Assembly: GCA_003499525.1 (NCBI GenBank)
Contig: DNTB01000093.1
Coordinates: forward strand, 10,430 to 74,429
Reading direction: 5' to 3'
Origin: Flavobacteriales bacterium
GTDB lineage: Bacteria > Bacteroidota > Bacteroidia > Flavobacteriales_G > Salibacteraceae
Length of the DNA stretch: 64,000 bases
The translations under genes and the position numbers were made by a program. A model generated the notes under the pieces. The model was not told where the DNA came from. It did not search any database and saw only the letters and a program-made list of their open reading frames with translations. Of this stretch, positions 33,611-42,218 are shown one piece after another. Positions within the stretch are counted from its first letter, which is position 1; every line of letters starts with the position of its first letter.

Positions 33611-36600
33611 GATAATATTATTGTTCGTTACGATTTTACCCCTTATTCCACTATTTGGACAGGATCCTTTCGATTACAGCACCATTGAAGCAGTTGAAGA
33701 TTTATACGAGAAAGGAAGATACTATCAGGCAGAATCTCGATTAAAAAACCGGATTCGCAGGGATACAAAGAGGGGTGAAAACCAAGAGAAATGGCCTGTA
33801 TATCACAGTTTACTGGCCAAAAACCTCGAAGGTCTTGGAGAAATTAAAGCAGCGGTAAAGGAGTTCAACAGGGCAGAAGAGCTTTTGCTTAACAGAGTGC
33901 TTCTGCCTGATTCGTTAGCTGCGGTTAGGTTTATCATATTTGGAAGAACCGCTTTCGAGTTGGGACAGTTATACAAAACTAAAATGTACCTCGACAGCGC
34001 AACTGAAAGAACCGGAATAGCGGGACTGGAAGGCAAATGGGGTGTTGAACTGGAGGACTTGAAAATCGACTATTTGAGATCTACGGGTAGTTATTTATCT
34101 GCGATTGTCGAAATCCAGAAAACCATGGAGAAGCAGCGCAAAATCACAAAGCGCAAGGAAAAAGTTTTTAATGCCAAGACGAAATCTTTTGAGTTTAAGA
34201 AGGTGCCTCGAAAGCAGTTTAAATCAAATGTTGAACGCTTGGGTGCCCTCAAGGTAAAGTATGCCACTTTAAATTTAGAGTGGGGTGACTACGAATTAGC
34301 AGACTCCCTCTTCCAAAAGAATAACGATGAGCTTTCTGCCACTCTGAAAAAGAACGATCAATCGGTGATACTAAACCAGGTAGGTTTTTACGAAAGGACC
34401 TATGAAAAAGGGGACAAAAATGATATCAGACAAATCAAGAATTTAAGAACCAGATATGCAGGCAATTGGGATTATTATGTTCCCAATAAACTGTATTTCT
34501 CAATGTTCGAAACTGAACTACGAGGTTATTTGTTCAGCGACGCATTTGCGTGGTTCAGTACAGGATCGAATCAGTTCAGAAGAGAGGTCTTCAAGAATTT
34601 TTCGAGTGAGAGTAGTTATAATTATTGGGGCCGCTATCTGGCTACGCTGGAGCTTTCGCAAAAGGGAAAATATAATTCCTTCAATAAGCGAATGAATGCT
34701 TTGTATGAAAGTAGGGTTGAATATTATGATTCTCTTGACTTAAAGCTAGTACCGTTTCTTCACGACTATGCCTTAGCAAAGATTCGCATTCATCAATACG
34801 ACAGCGCTGTGCCCATTTATAATGAGGCCATATGCATATCGGAATGGAACACCAGCGATAATAGTGTACTCAAGCATTTTAGCGCATTGGAAATGGCAAA
34901 ATTTTATGCGAAATATACCGCTCAACTTGAAAAAGCTGATTCAATTTTCGATGAGTCCATGTATGCAGTTTTGGAGAACTACCGGCGTCATGGGGCTCCC
35001 TACATCAATCTGTTAGAAAGCTATGCGGAATTCTGTCTTCGAATAGGAGATTATATTGTTGCTGACTCTCTGAGCGCTGAGGCTCTTCAATATACTTTGG
35101 AACGTTATGGTGAGAATTCAGTCGCTTATGGTATTTCACTTCGGAAAAGGTCTGAAGCCCAAATTGCTCTGGGAGCGTATGGTGATGCAACAGTAAATCT
35201 CAAGAAATCAGTATCTATACTTGAAAAAAGTGATTCTGAACCAGAAGAGGAGTACATTATGTCCTTGTATAAACTTGGCGATATTGAACGCCTAAATGGA
35301 AGCCTGTACAACTCGGAGTTATACCTTAATGAAGCATACATTGGCTCCAAAAGAATAGTGCGACGCGATGATATTCTCACAGCGAGCATAAATGAAAGTT
35401 TAGGAGCTCTGTACGCACAAATAGGAAAATATAATCACGCCGAAGAATTGCTTGAAGAAGGAATAGCATCGAGGGTGAAAATTCTTGGAGACCAACATTT
35501 TTCCTTAATTCGGTCATATAATTTCTTAGGAAACCTCTTTCTGGTTGAGGGAAAAATGATTGAGGCAGAAAAAGCTCTGAGTAAATCCTCAGATATTGCC
35601 AGAGAACAACTGAGCGATACTTCCTATGCTTATATTAAGTCCTTAGTAAGTCTTGCCGAGTTCTACAGGATTCTTGGAGATTTTGAAAAATCGGGATACC
35701 TTTTAGAAACGTCCGAGAATACCTTGAGCAGGAGGTTTGGCTATCAGCATATTAGCCTGGCCGACGTTTTAGTTAAGCGTTCAGAACTATTGCTCAGCTC
35801 TGAAGAAGATCCAGAAGTTATCCTGTCAATTTTAGATAGAGCTGGCGAAATAGTGAAATTCAATGTTGGGGATCAGCATCCGCGATATGCCGAAATCAAT
35901 GAACTCAAGGGCATGGCTTACATCAAGCAGGAGAAATATGAGACAGCATTAATCCATTTTGAAGCTGCCAACTACGTTTACCTGGCTACTTATGGCGATA
36001 ATCATGTGAAAACGGCAAGAAACAGAGCCATGGTTGCCCAACTGCACTACAGTAAAAAGTCTTACGAACAAGCAATTAAATACTACGACTTGGCCATGAA
36101 AACCTATGGCTACATCTTCGACAAGAAGCACCCCGATTATGTGCGTATGCTTGGTAAGCTGGGAATGTCCTACTATGCATCAAAACAATACGATAAAGCA
36201 GCAGATGCATTGATCCGAAGCACCAGTAGCTACATTCAATATATTGATGAATACTTCCCTTATCTCTCTGAAAATGAGCGAACCGTGTATTGGAATAACA
36301 TTAAAAAGGACTTCGAGATATTTAATTCCCTCGTTGCAGAGTACCATGAGCAAGACAATAGGTTGATTGAGCAGATGTATAACAACCAACTGGCGGTGAA
36401 GGCGATTCTCTTAAACTCCTCCATCCAGCTTAAAAAAAGAGTTTATAACTATGGCGATCAAGAAACAATTAAGAAGTACGAAGCATGGTTGAGTAGACGA
36501 GAAGAATACGCGCGATATCTGGGCATCTCCAAAGAAAAATTGGACACAATTGATGTCAATCTAGAGTTGATGAACCTGGAGATAAACCGATTGGAAAAAG

Positions 36601-37829
36601 AACTCAGCGAAACCACAAAGGACTTTGCCCGGGATTATGAGGAGGAGCTTTATACTTGGAAGGATGTCAGGAGTGTCTTACAGGAAAATGATGTAGCATT
36701 AGAAATCATAAGAGTTTCTCATTTTGATCATATACTAACGGACTCTATCATTTATGCAGCACTCGTCGTTACTAAAGAGACTAAAGGCAACCCATCTATA
36801 GTCCTTTTGCCAAATGGTACAGAACTGGAAGGAAGAGATTTCAAGTTTTTTAGAAATGGTATAAAGTATAAGACCATTGATGAGGTTTCGTACAAAAAGT
36901 ATTGGGCTCGCATCGAAAGCGAGTTCGGCTTGCGGACTAATATTTACATCTCTCCGGACGGAGTATATAATCAAATCAATCCTGAAACTTTCTACAGAGA
37001 GAATTACGGTTATTTAATCAGCGGGTATCGGTTTAACAGCACCTACAACACCAAGGACCTTGTTATTGCAAAAATTGAAAGTTCCTACAAGGCCACCTCC
37101 TCTGATGCTATTCTTGTAGGTAACCCAAACTTTGGTAACCATACAGGCGAGCAGTCCATTACATCCGTCGAGCCATTACCAGGAGCGGAAAAAGAAGTTC
37201 AGGAAGTTGGAATTTTACTGGCATCCAACAATTGGATTGTACAGGAAATTACTGGAGATCAGGCCGGTGAGGATGAAATAAAGAGTGTAGAAAGTCCTCG
37301 GATATTGCACCTGGCTACTCATGGATTCTTCATGGAGGATGAGCAATTCGGAAGGTCAGGGTCAGATAAGATTATAACAGAATTTGATCGGGATAAGCCA
37401 GATAATATGATGCTGAAGTCAGGACTATTAATGGCCGGCGCAGACTCCTTACTGGTTAAAGCCGAGGAGGACATCAATGAATTGAATAGTGCAAGTGGTG
37501 TTCTCACTGCGTATGAAGCTGTTCATCTTAACCTCGACAATACTGAGCTCGTTATATTAAGTGCATGTGAAACCGGTCGTGGTGAGATCAGTGCCGGACA
37601 GGGCGTATACGGTCTTCAGCGCTCCTTCTCAGTTGCCGGAGCTAGAAATGTCATCATGTCCTTGTTTAAAGTGGATGATCGCGTTACTCAGGAATTGCTT
37701 TCAGATTTTTACCGAAGGTGGATCAATGGTACTGAAAAAAGAATCGCTTTCCTGGAAGCCAAGAAAGCGATTAAAGAAAGTTATCCTGAGCCTATTTTTT
37801 GGGGCTCATTCGTTATGATAGGACTGTGA
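33603..37829 (+). CDS. Secreted TPR-repeat protein with C-terminal CHAT (caspase-like) peptidase domain
   Basis: 1,408 residues. Start ATG 33603 opens a signal peptide (MNRIILLFVTILPLIPLFGQ), so the protein is exported. Most of the chain (about 40-950) is tetratricopeptide-like helices with repeats such as GDIERLNGSLYNSELYLNEA and YNHAEELLEEGIASR. A coiled linker (about 960-1060) leads to the CHAT domain (about 1070-1408) with the His dyad residue in HLATHGFF (His1240) and nucleophile in LSACETGRG (Cys1322), both intact; QGVYGLQRSFSVAGARNVIMS follows. CHAT domains are caspase-clan peptidases, mostly cytoplasmic; export is unusual. Faces a FecR gene with no gap and lies near a CHASE2 gene. Target unknown. 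Confidence 0.88.
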   Translation: MNRIILLFVTILPLIPLFGQDPFDYSTIEAVEDLYEKGRYYQAESRLKNRIRRDTKRGENQEKWPVYHSLLAKNLEGLGEIKAAVKEFNRAEELLLNRVLLPDSLAAVRFIIFGRTAFELGQLYKTKMYLDSATERTGIAGLEGKWGVELEDLKIDYLRSTGSYLSAIVEIQKTMEKQRKITKRKEKVFNAKTKSFEFKKVPRKQFKSNVERLGALKVKYATLNLEWGDYELADSLFQKNNDELSATLKKNDQSVILNQVGFYERTYEKGDKNDIRQIKNLRTRYAGNWDYYVPNKLYFSMFETELRGYLFSDAFAWFSTGSNQFRREVFKNFSSESSYNYWGRYLATLELSQKGKYNSFNKRMNALYESRVEYYDSLDLKLVPFLHDYALAKIRIHQYDSAVPIYNEAICISEWNTSDNSVLKHFSALEMAKFYAKYTAQLEKADSIFDESMYAVLENYRRHGAPYINLLESYAEFCLRIGDYIVADSLSAEALQYTLERYGENSVAYGISLRKRSEAQIALGAYGDATVNLKKSVSILEKSDSEPEEEYIMSLYKLGDIERLNGSLYNSELYLNEAYIGSKRIVRRDDILTASINESLGALYAQIGKYNHAEELLEEGIASRVKILGDQHFSLIRSYNFLGNLFLVEGKMIEAEKALSKSSDIAREQLSDTSYAYIKSLVSLAEFYRILGDFEKSGYLLETSENTLSRRFGYQHISLADVLVKRSELLLSSEEDPEVILSILDRAGEIVKFNVGDQHPRYAEINELKGMAYIKQEKYETALIHFEAANYVYLATYGDNHVKTARNRAMVAQLHYSKKSYEQAIKYYDLAMKTYGYIFDKKHPDYVRMLGKLGMSYYASKQYDKAADALIRSTSSYIQYIDEYFPYLSENERTVYWNNIKKDFEIFNSLVAEYHEQDNRLIEQMYNNQLAVKAILLNSSIQLKKRVYNYGDQETIKKYEAWLSRREEYARYLGISKEKLDTIDVNLELMNLEINRLEKELSETTKDFARDYEEELYTWKDVRSVLQENDVALEIIRVSHFDHILTDSIIYAALVVTKETKGNPSIVLLPNGTELEGRDFKFFRNGIKYKTIDEVSYKKYWARIESEFGLRTNIYISPDGVYNQINPETFYRENYGYLISGYRFNSTYNTKDLVIAKIESSYKATSSDAILVGNPNFGNHTGEQSITSVEPLPGAEKEVQEVGILLASNNWIVQEITGDQAGEDEIKSVESPRILHLATHGFFMEDEQFGRSGSDKIITEFDRDKPDNMMLKSGLLMAGADSLLVKAEEDINELNSASGVLTAYEAVHLNLDNTELVILSACETGRGEISAGQGVYGLQRSFSVAGARNVIMSLFKVDDRVTQELLSDFYRRWINGTEKRIAFLEAKKAIKESYPEPIFWGSFVMIGL

Positions 37830-38750
37830 TTATTTATTGGCCATACCGCCGAGTCCTATTTTTTCAAGGAATGTGTTGTAAGCATTCAGATACTCTACGA
37901 TGTCCGGTTCCTTATCAATTGCACTCTTGTAGTAAGGTATAGCATTCAAATAAAGTCCATGATCTTCGTAGTAAGTTGCAATAACCATATCTCCAATTGC
38001 AGTATTTCTGGGTATCTCCAGAGATAGTCTTTCAAGCTCAGTATCAATTTGAGCCAGCTCAGAACGGTTTGGAACTTTGAACGTAACCTTGTTGCTGGTT
38101 CGCGCTGGGCGCTGAGTTTCTCGTACCTCGAACTCATAAACCTCACCTGGGTTCATGTCCAAAACATTAAAGTCGAGAGTGATTTCTTCTGCACTTGTTT
38201 GTTTCTCAAAAATTACTTCTTCATAAAGGTTTCTAATGCGCACAGTGTAAGAGCTCGCTTTTTCTCTGGGGAACCATTGAACCGTAGCTGAAGATTTAAT
38301 CACTTTAGTAGATTCAGGGAGGAAAAGCGCAATGCTTTCAGTGGATGTACTTCTGGAAACCGCTCCGGTGTATATCATATTTTCAGCAGTTCGGTCTTGA
38401 CTCTTGCTCATATCATCTACCAAGAGTTGAAGATATTTCTTGGCCAAACCTGTTGATGCTGAATGAGATTCGCTCAGAAGGTCCCGAGCGTTATATACTC
38501 CACCCTTGGTTACTTCAATAGCATTGCCGTTAACCCCGACTAATCCAACATAGCTGTTGTCTCCGGTGATAATGATTTTATCATTATTGAATATTTTAAT
38601 TCCTGTTGAAATTGGAACATATTCATCAGGATTGTCTCCTCGCTGCACAATGCAGGTACCTTGAGCGGCGAGAGTTTTAAAGGCTACTTCCTGAGCCCAG
38701 GTTGTCGGGGCTATGAGAGCCAGAATTAATATAATTACTAAGTGTTTCAT
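37830..38750 (-). CDS. Exported FecR-domain protein
   Basis: 306 residues from the ATG at 38750, which opens a signal peptide (MKHLVIILILALIAPTTWAQ); an in-frame ATG 51 bases upstream would bury it. Residues about 25-105 are a FecR-type domain (GTCIVQRGDNPDEYVPI, KIIITGDNSYVGLVGVNG). Residues about 150-235 look like a fibronectin-III-like sandwich (SATVQWFPREKASSYTVRI), and the end has TPR-like helices (HGLYLNAIPYYKSAIDKEP). FecR-domain proteins without the anti-sigma part are usually envelope proteins. Stop codons of this gene and the CHAT gene are directly adjacent. Divergent from the CHASE2 gene. Confidence 0.82.
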   Translation of the reverse strand: MKHLVIILILALIAPTTWAQEVAFKTLAAQGTCIVQRGDNPDEYVPISTGIKIFNNDKIIITGDNSYVGLVGVNGNAIEVTKGGVYNARDLLSESHSASTGLAKKYLQLLVDDMSKSQDRTAENMIYTGAVSRSTSTESIALFLPESTKVIKSSATVQWFPREKASSYTVRIRNLYEEVIFEKQTSAEEITLDFNVLDMNPGEVYEFEVRETQRPARTSNKVTFKVPNRSELAQIDTELERLSLEIPRNTAIGDMVIATYYEDHGLYLNAIPYYKSAIDKEPDIVEYLNAYNTFLEKIGLGGMANK

Positions 38751-38889
38751 AACCTTTAGTTTTATGGTCCCTTTTGCACTATTTAGGACTTGATTTGACA
38801 TGGCTTTAATAGGTTGATTTAAATCTTGTATAAAAGTAGTTCGGTAGAATTTTTTGAAAAAGCATATTTAGCATTAAGTGACATAAAAA

Positions 38890-40089
38890 ATGAGGCTCTT
38901 TAACTATAGAAGCAATCTCTTTTGTACTGGGTTCATCCTGATTGTAGTTTATCTGCTAGTAAAACTCCCAGCACAGTTCGAACTTCTGGATCCAATTGGT
39001 AAAGCTCTTACCGATTTTGAACTTTCCGATATGGTTTTTAGTCAATTGAGGGACAAACCACCACCTGATACCAATATTGTTCTAGTGAATATCGGCACTT
39101 TGGATAGATCTGGTATCGCCGAACAAATTAAGGTACTAAATAAGTTCAATCCCAAGATCTTAGGTATCGATGTATTCTTTCGCGAAAGAAGGGATTTTCG
39201 TTCCGATATGGAACTGATGTTGGCACTCTCAGAAGTGGATAACCTTGTTTTGGTTTCCGACTTATTGATCCCTGACAGTATTTCGAATTGTTTTCAGGGA
39301 ATGTCTACATCGAATTTCATTTTTACGAGCAATGCTTCTCTGGGTTATGCTGAGATGAAGACTACGTCTGAAGGTTATAAAACCGTTCGTCAGTTTGTTC
39401 CTTTTACATGTGTCAATGACTCTTCTACCCAGGCATTCTCGGTGGTTATTGCCGACAAATTTGACAGCACAAGTGTCGATTTATTGCAGCAGCGAAACAA
39501 CGAACGTGAGGTCATTAACTGGAAAGGGAATTATCGGCATTTCTATCAGCTCGATGTTCAGGACGTTCTTAGGCCCGGAGCAGATTTGTCTTTTGTAAAA
39601 GATAAAATTGTTCTGATGGGCTTCATGGGACAACATCATTTGGGAGAAGAGTCCCTCGAAGATACCTTCTTTACCCCCATGAACCCCATTCCGGCAGGTC
39701 GTTCATACCCCGATATGTACGGTGTGACATTACATGCCAACATCATTTCTATGATATTAAGCAAGGAGTATATTTTTCAATTTCCATTGTGGGGGGATAT
39801 CCTAATTACTATTATACTTCTATATCTTAATGTAGCTCTTTTCATTTATATCGCAGAAAGGAAAAAAGTATATTACGACCTGATAACCAAGTCATTAATC
39901 CTAGTTGAAATTATTGTTCTATTTTCTCTTACCATTTTATTGCTGCTCTATTTTCATGTAAAACTTGATTTTACCTTCGCAATTCTCACCATTCTGCTCT
40001 CTGGTGATTTGACTGAATTATATGTAGGCTCATTAAGAGAGCTGGCTGGAAATGCCATAAAACGGGTGAGAGCGCGCTTTAATTTTTGA
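38890..40089 (+). CDS. CHASE2-domain membrane protein without an effector domain
   Basis: 399 residues. One N-terminal helix (about 10-28), a periplasmic CHASE2 domain (about 30-285: DTNIVLVNIGTLDRSGIAEQI, ILGIDVFF, KIVLMGFMG, YGVTLHANIISMILSKEYIF), then three membrane helices (about 295-317, 330-352, 355-375). CHASE2 is a sensory domain normally joined to a cyclase, kinase or CHAT domain; here nothing follows the helices except 20 basic residues (GNAIKRVRARFNF). It lies 1 kb from the CHAT gene, and CHAT-CHASE2 fusions occur in cyanobacteria, so a functional link is likely. The last 11 bases overlap the convergent glucosaminidase gene. Confidence 0.83.
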   Translation: MRLFNYRSNLFCTGFILIVVYLLVKLPAQFELLDPIGKALTDFELSDMVFSQLRDKPPPDTNIVLVNIGTLDRSGIAEQIKVLNKFNPKILGIDVFFRERRDFRSDMELMLALSEVDNLVLVSDLLIPDSISNCFQGMSTSNFIFTSNASLGYAEMKTTSEGYKTVRQFVPFTCVNDSSTQAFSVVIADKFDSTSVDLLQQRNNEREVINWKGNYRHFYQLDVQDVLRPGADLSFVKDKIVLMGFMGQHHLGEESLEDTFFTPMNPIPAGRSYPDMYGVTLHANIISMILSKEYIFQFPLWGDILITIILLYLNVALFIYIAERKKVYYDLITKSLILVEIIVLFSLTILLLLYFHVKLDFTFAILTILLSGDLTELYVGSLRELAGNAIKRVRARFNF

Positions 40090-41017
40090 GTGGCTTCTTC
40101 CTCAGTTTTAGTTTCTGACCCGGAACGAGATTACTATTTCTGGGCAGATCGTTAAGCTTATAGATGGATTTGATTTTTATGCCATACTGTTGAGAGATAT
40201 CCCAAACAGTTTCATCTGGTTTTACCTCATGGAAATTCGCAGCAGCTTTATTCCTTTTGGGTTGGAGATAAACAATATCTCCTGATGAAAATCGAAAACC
40301 CTTATCTACATCATTATATTTTCGGATTTGCCAGGGCCCCATGTCCAGTTTGTCTGCAATTCTTTTTGGGGTATCACCTTCCGAAGCTTCAATGTACTTT
40401 ATGTTATTTTTGCTTTGACGGACAATGGGCTTGTTATAATAATCTATATCGTCAAACTCATTCGAAACAAGCACTTCTTGATTCGTTTTTGCTGGATTTG
40501 TTTCACCTAGTGCTTCCTTATCGTATTTGTAAAGCTCGTTTTCTTCAATGATTACAATAAGTAGTTGTGGATATTTCGGGTTTGTTGCATAGCCAGCTTT
40601 TTTTAGTTCAAGAGCCCAGTTTTTGTAGTCTGTGATTTCAAGTTCAAAACATTTGGCGTATCGCGATTTGTGAAGAAATGCACTGTGGTCATTATAAGAA
40701 TCCTGTACCGTTGGATATACTCTGAAGCATTCCTTTTTTGCATCGTCATCTTTATAGGTTTTCTTTCCGGTCCATGAGCTGTGACATTTTATACCAAAAT
40801 GGTTGTTGTATTTGCTGGCCAACTTGCTGTTTCCATCATCGCTTTCTAAAAGTCCCTGTGCTAATGTTATGCTTGCAGGTATTTTATGATCCCTCATGTT
40901 CTTGATAGCCAGACCTTTGTATTTTTTTATATACTCCGCCCGCGTCATGCGCTGCCCTAATGAGCTGGTGGTAAAGCTTAAAGCAACAATTGCCAGAAGA
41001 ATAAGATGCCTGATCAT
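40079..41017 (-). CDS. Exported glucosaminidase with LysM repeats
   Basis: 312 residues with a signal peptide (about 1-21, SSLGQ). The first half is an N-acetylmuramidase/glucosaminidase of the FlgJ/Bax type: ITLAQGLLESDDGNSKLA with the catalytic Glu in LLESD, NNHFGIKCHSSWTG, and the later YATNPKYPQLLI. The C-terminal half carries two LysM-like repeats (about 208-255 and 262-308: EASEGDTPKRIADKLDMG; VKPDETVWDISQQYGIK) for peptidoglycan binding. Likely trims the cell wall in the periplasm. Convergent with the CHASE2 gene, 11-base overlap. Confidence 0.92.
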   Translation of the reverse strand: MIRHLILLAIVALSFTTSSLGQRMTRAEYIKKYKGLAIKNMRDHKIPASITLAQGLLESDDGNSKLASKYNNHFGIKCHSSWTGKKTYKDDDAKKECFRVYPTVQDSYNDHSAFLHKSRYAKCFELEITDYKNWALELKKAGYATNPKYPQLLIVIIEENELYKYDKEALGETNPAKTNQEVLVSNEFDDIDYYNKPIVRQSKNNIKYIEASEGDTPKRIADKLDMGPWQIRKYNDVDKGFRFSSGDIVYLQPKRNKAAANFHEVKPDETVWDISQQYGIKIKSIYKLNDLPRNSNLVPGQKLKLRKKPLKN

Positions 41018-41084
41018 TGCACAAATCTAAGCCCCGTAATGGTCTCCCGGTGCCATAGTTACAGGGGTAACAAACATCTTTCTG

Positions 41085-42023
41085 TTAAAACGAAGGAACT
41101 GGAAGCTCTGCCTTGTATTTTTTATTCAAACCAATATTTCCCTGCAAACCTCCTGTATGAATAGCCAGAATTTTACTTCCGGTCGGGAAATAACCATGAT
41201 GCAACATCTCAAATAACCCAAACATCATTTTGCCTGTGTAAATTCCATCGAGCGGAATTTTTGTAGAGTCATAAAACGTCTTAATAAATCGAATCAGATT
41301 TTCATCCATCTTGCCAAAACCACCAAAGTCGTAACCGGCCATGATTTCAAGTTTTGATTTCGAGGATTTTGAAACCAAGAATTTGGAAATATCATTATGC
41401 AACCTTTCATCTGACTTGTAAGCAGGGAAACCAAGAATGTTTTGATGCCTCTCGGCCGAATTCATTATCCCGCTCAGGGTAGATCCTGTTCCGCAGGCAA
41501 CGGCAATATAATCGTATTCGACAGTGCTTCCATTCAAGATTTCCGCACAACCCAACACACCAAGTTGATTGGCTCCTCCCATTTCAATGAAATGGTAACG
41601 CCTTGCTAAACCATTGAGGTAAACTTTTTTTTCTGCTTCAAAAGAGCTTGGAGGGATAAATTTGAGTTGCATACCCAGAAAATCTGCTCGTTTTAAAGTA
41701 GCTGTTTTTCTATTGGAATAGCTTCTCACCAAACCGATGGATTTTATTCCGAACTCTTCACAGGCCTTTGCCGTTGCAGCAAGGTGATTAGAGTAGTTTC
41801 CACCAACTGTAATTATTGTATCAATTTGATTATCAATGCAGTGCAGAATATTATATTTGAGTTTCCTCCATTTATTCCCAGATATTTCAACATCGAGAAG
41901 ATCTTCTCTAAGGACGTCAACCCGAACGGAAAAGGTATTCCAGGGGTCTGCGCTAATTGCGTCTATTCTGCTATGCAGATCAGGCCATATCGCGGCGTTG
42001 TTCGTGTTATTTAATTTGGTCAA
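41085..42023 (-). CDS. ACC deaminase / D-cysteine desulfhydrase-like PLP enzyme
   Basis: 312 residues, fold type II PLP family. Cofactor lysine in ISGNKWRKLKYNI (Lys51), followed by GGNYSNHLAATA, and the glycine-rich VACGTGSTLSGIM that holds the phosphate. Members act on 1-aminocyclopropane-1-carboxylate or D-cysteine; which one is undecidable here. No ATG fits: the frame begins at TTG 42023 preceded at seven bases by a strong Shine-Dalgarno AGGAGG, so TTG is the likely start. Divergent from the small DUF5522 gene with only 15 bases between starts. Confidence 0.85.
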   Translation of the reverse strand: MTKLNNTNNAAIWPDLHSRIDAISADPWNTFSVRVDVLREDLLDVEISGNKWRKLKYNILHCIDNQIDTIITVGGNYSNHLAATAKACEEFGIKSIGLVRSYSNRKTATLKRADFLGMQLKFIPPSSFEAEKKVYLNGLARRYHFIEMGGANQLGVLGCAEILNGSTVEYDYIAVACGTGSTLSGIMNSAERHQNILGFPAYKSDERLHNDISKFLVSKSSKSKLEIMAGYDFGGFGKMDENLIRFIKTFYDSTKIPLDGIYTGKMMFGLFEMLHHGYFPTGSKILAIHTGGLQGNIGLNKKYKAELPVPSF

Positions 42024-42038
42024 ATTTGCCCTCCTTTC

Positions 42039-42218
42039 ATGCGCGAAAAAAGAAAATTATTTAATGGAAAAGAACTAGACCCCGAGGACTATTATTTGTC
42101 CGAAGAGGGATATGTTGTTTTTACCAGTATGTACCATCTAAAAAGAGGTTATTGTTGTCGAAGTGGATGCATTAACTGTCCCTACGGATTTTCTTCAAAA
42201 AAAGAGAAATTATCATGA
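42039..42218 (+). CDS. Small cysteine-rich protein, DUF5522-like
   Basis: 59 residues. The frame from ATG 42039 to TGA 42216-42218 ends with the block HLKRGYCCRSGCINCPYGF (residues about 33-51), whose Cys-Cys-x3-Cys-x2-Cys-Pro pattern is that of DUF5522, a short family found widely in Bacteroidota and Proteobacteria that probably binds metal. The rest is acidic and begins MREKRKLFNGKELDPEDYY. Its TGA overlaps the hutU ATG (ATGA), so it is translationally coupled to urocanate hydratase. Function unknown. Confidence 0.8.
   Translation: MREKRKLFNGKELDPEDYYLSEEGYVVFTSMYHLKRGYCCRSGCINCPYGFSSKKEKLS

Noticed and set aside
33120..36400. Possible CRISPR-like or direct DNA repeats in the TPR-CHAT gene
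   Set aside because: The repeats are protein-level TPR units with diverged bases; no regular repeat-spacer structure.
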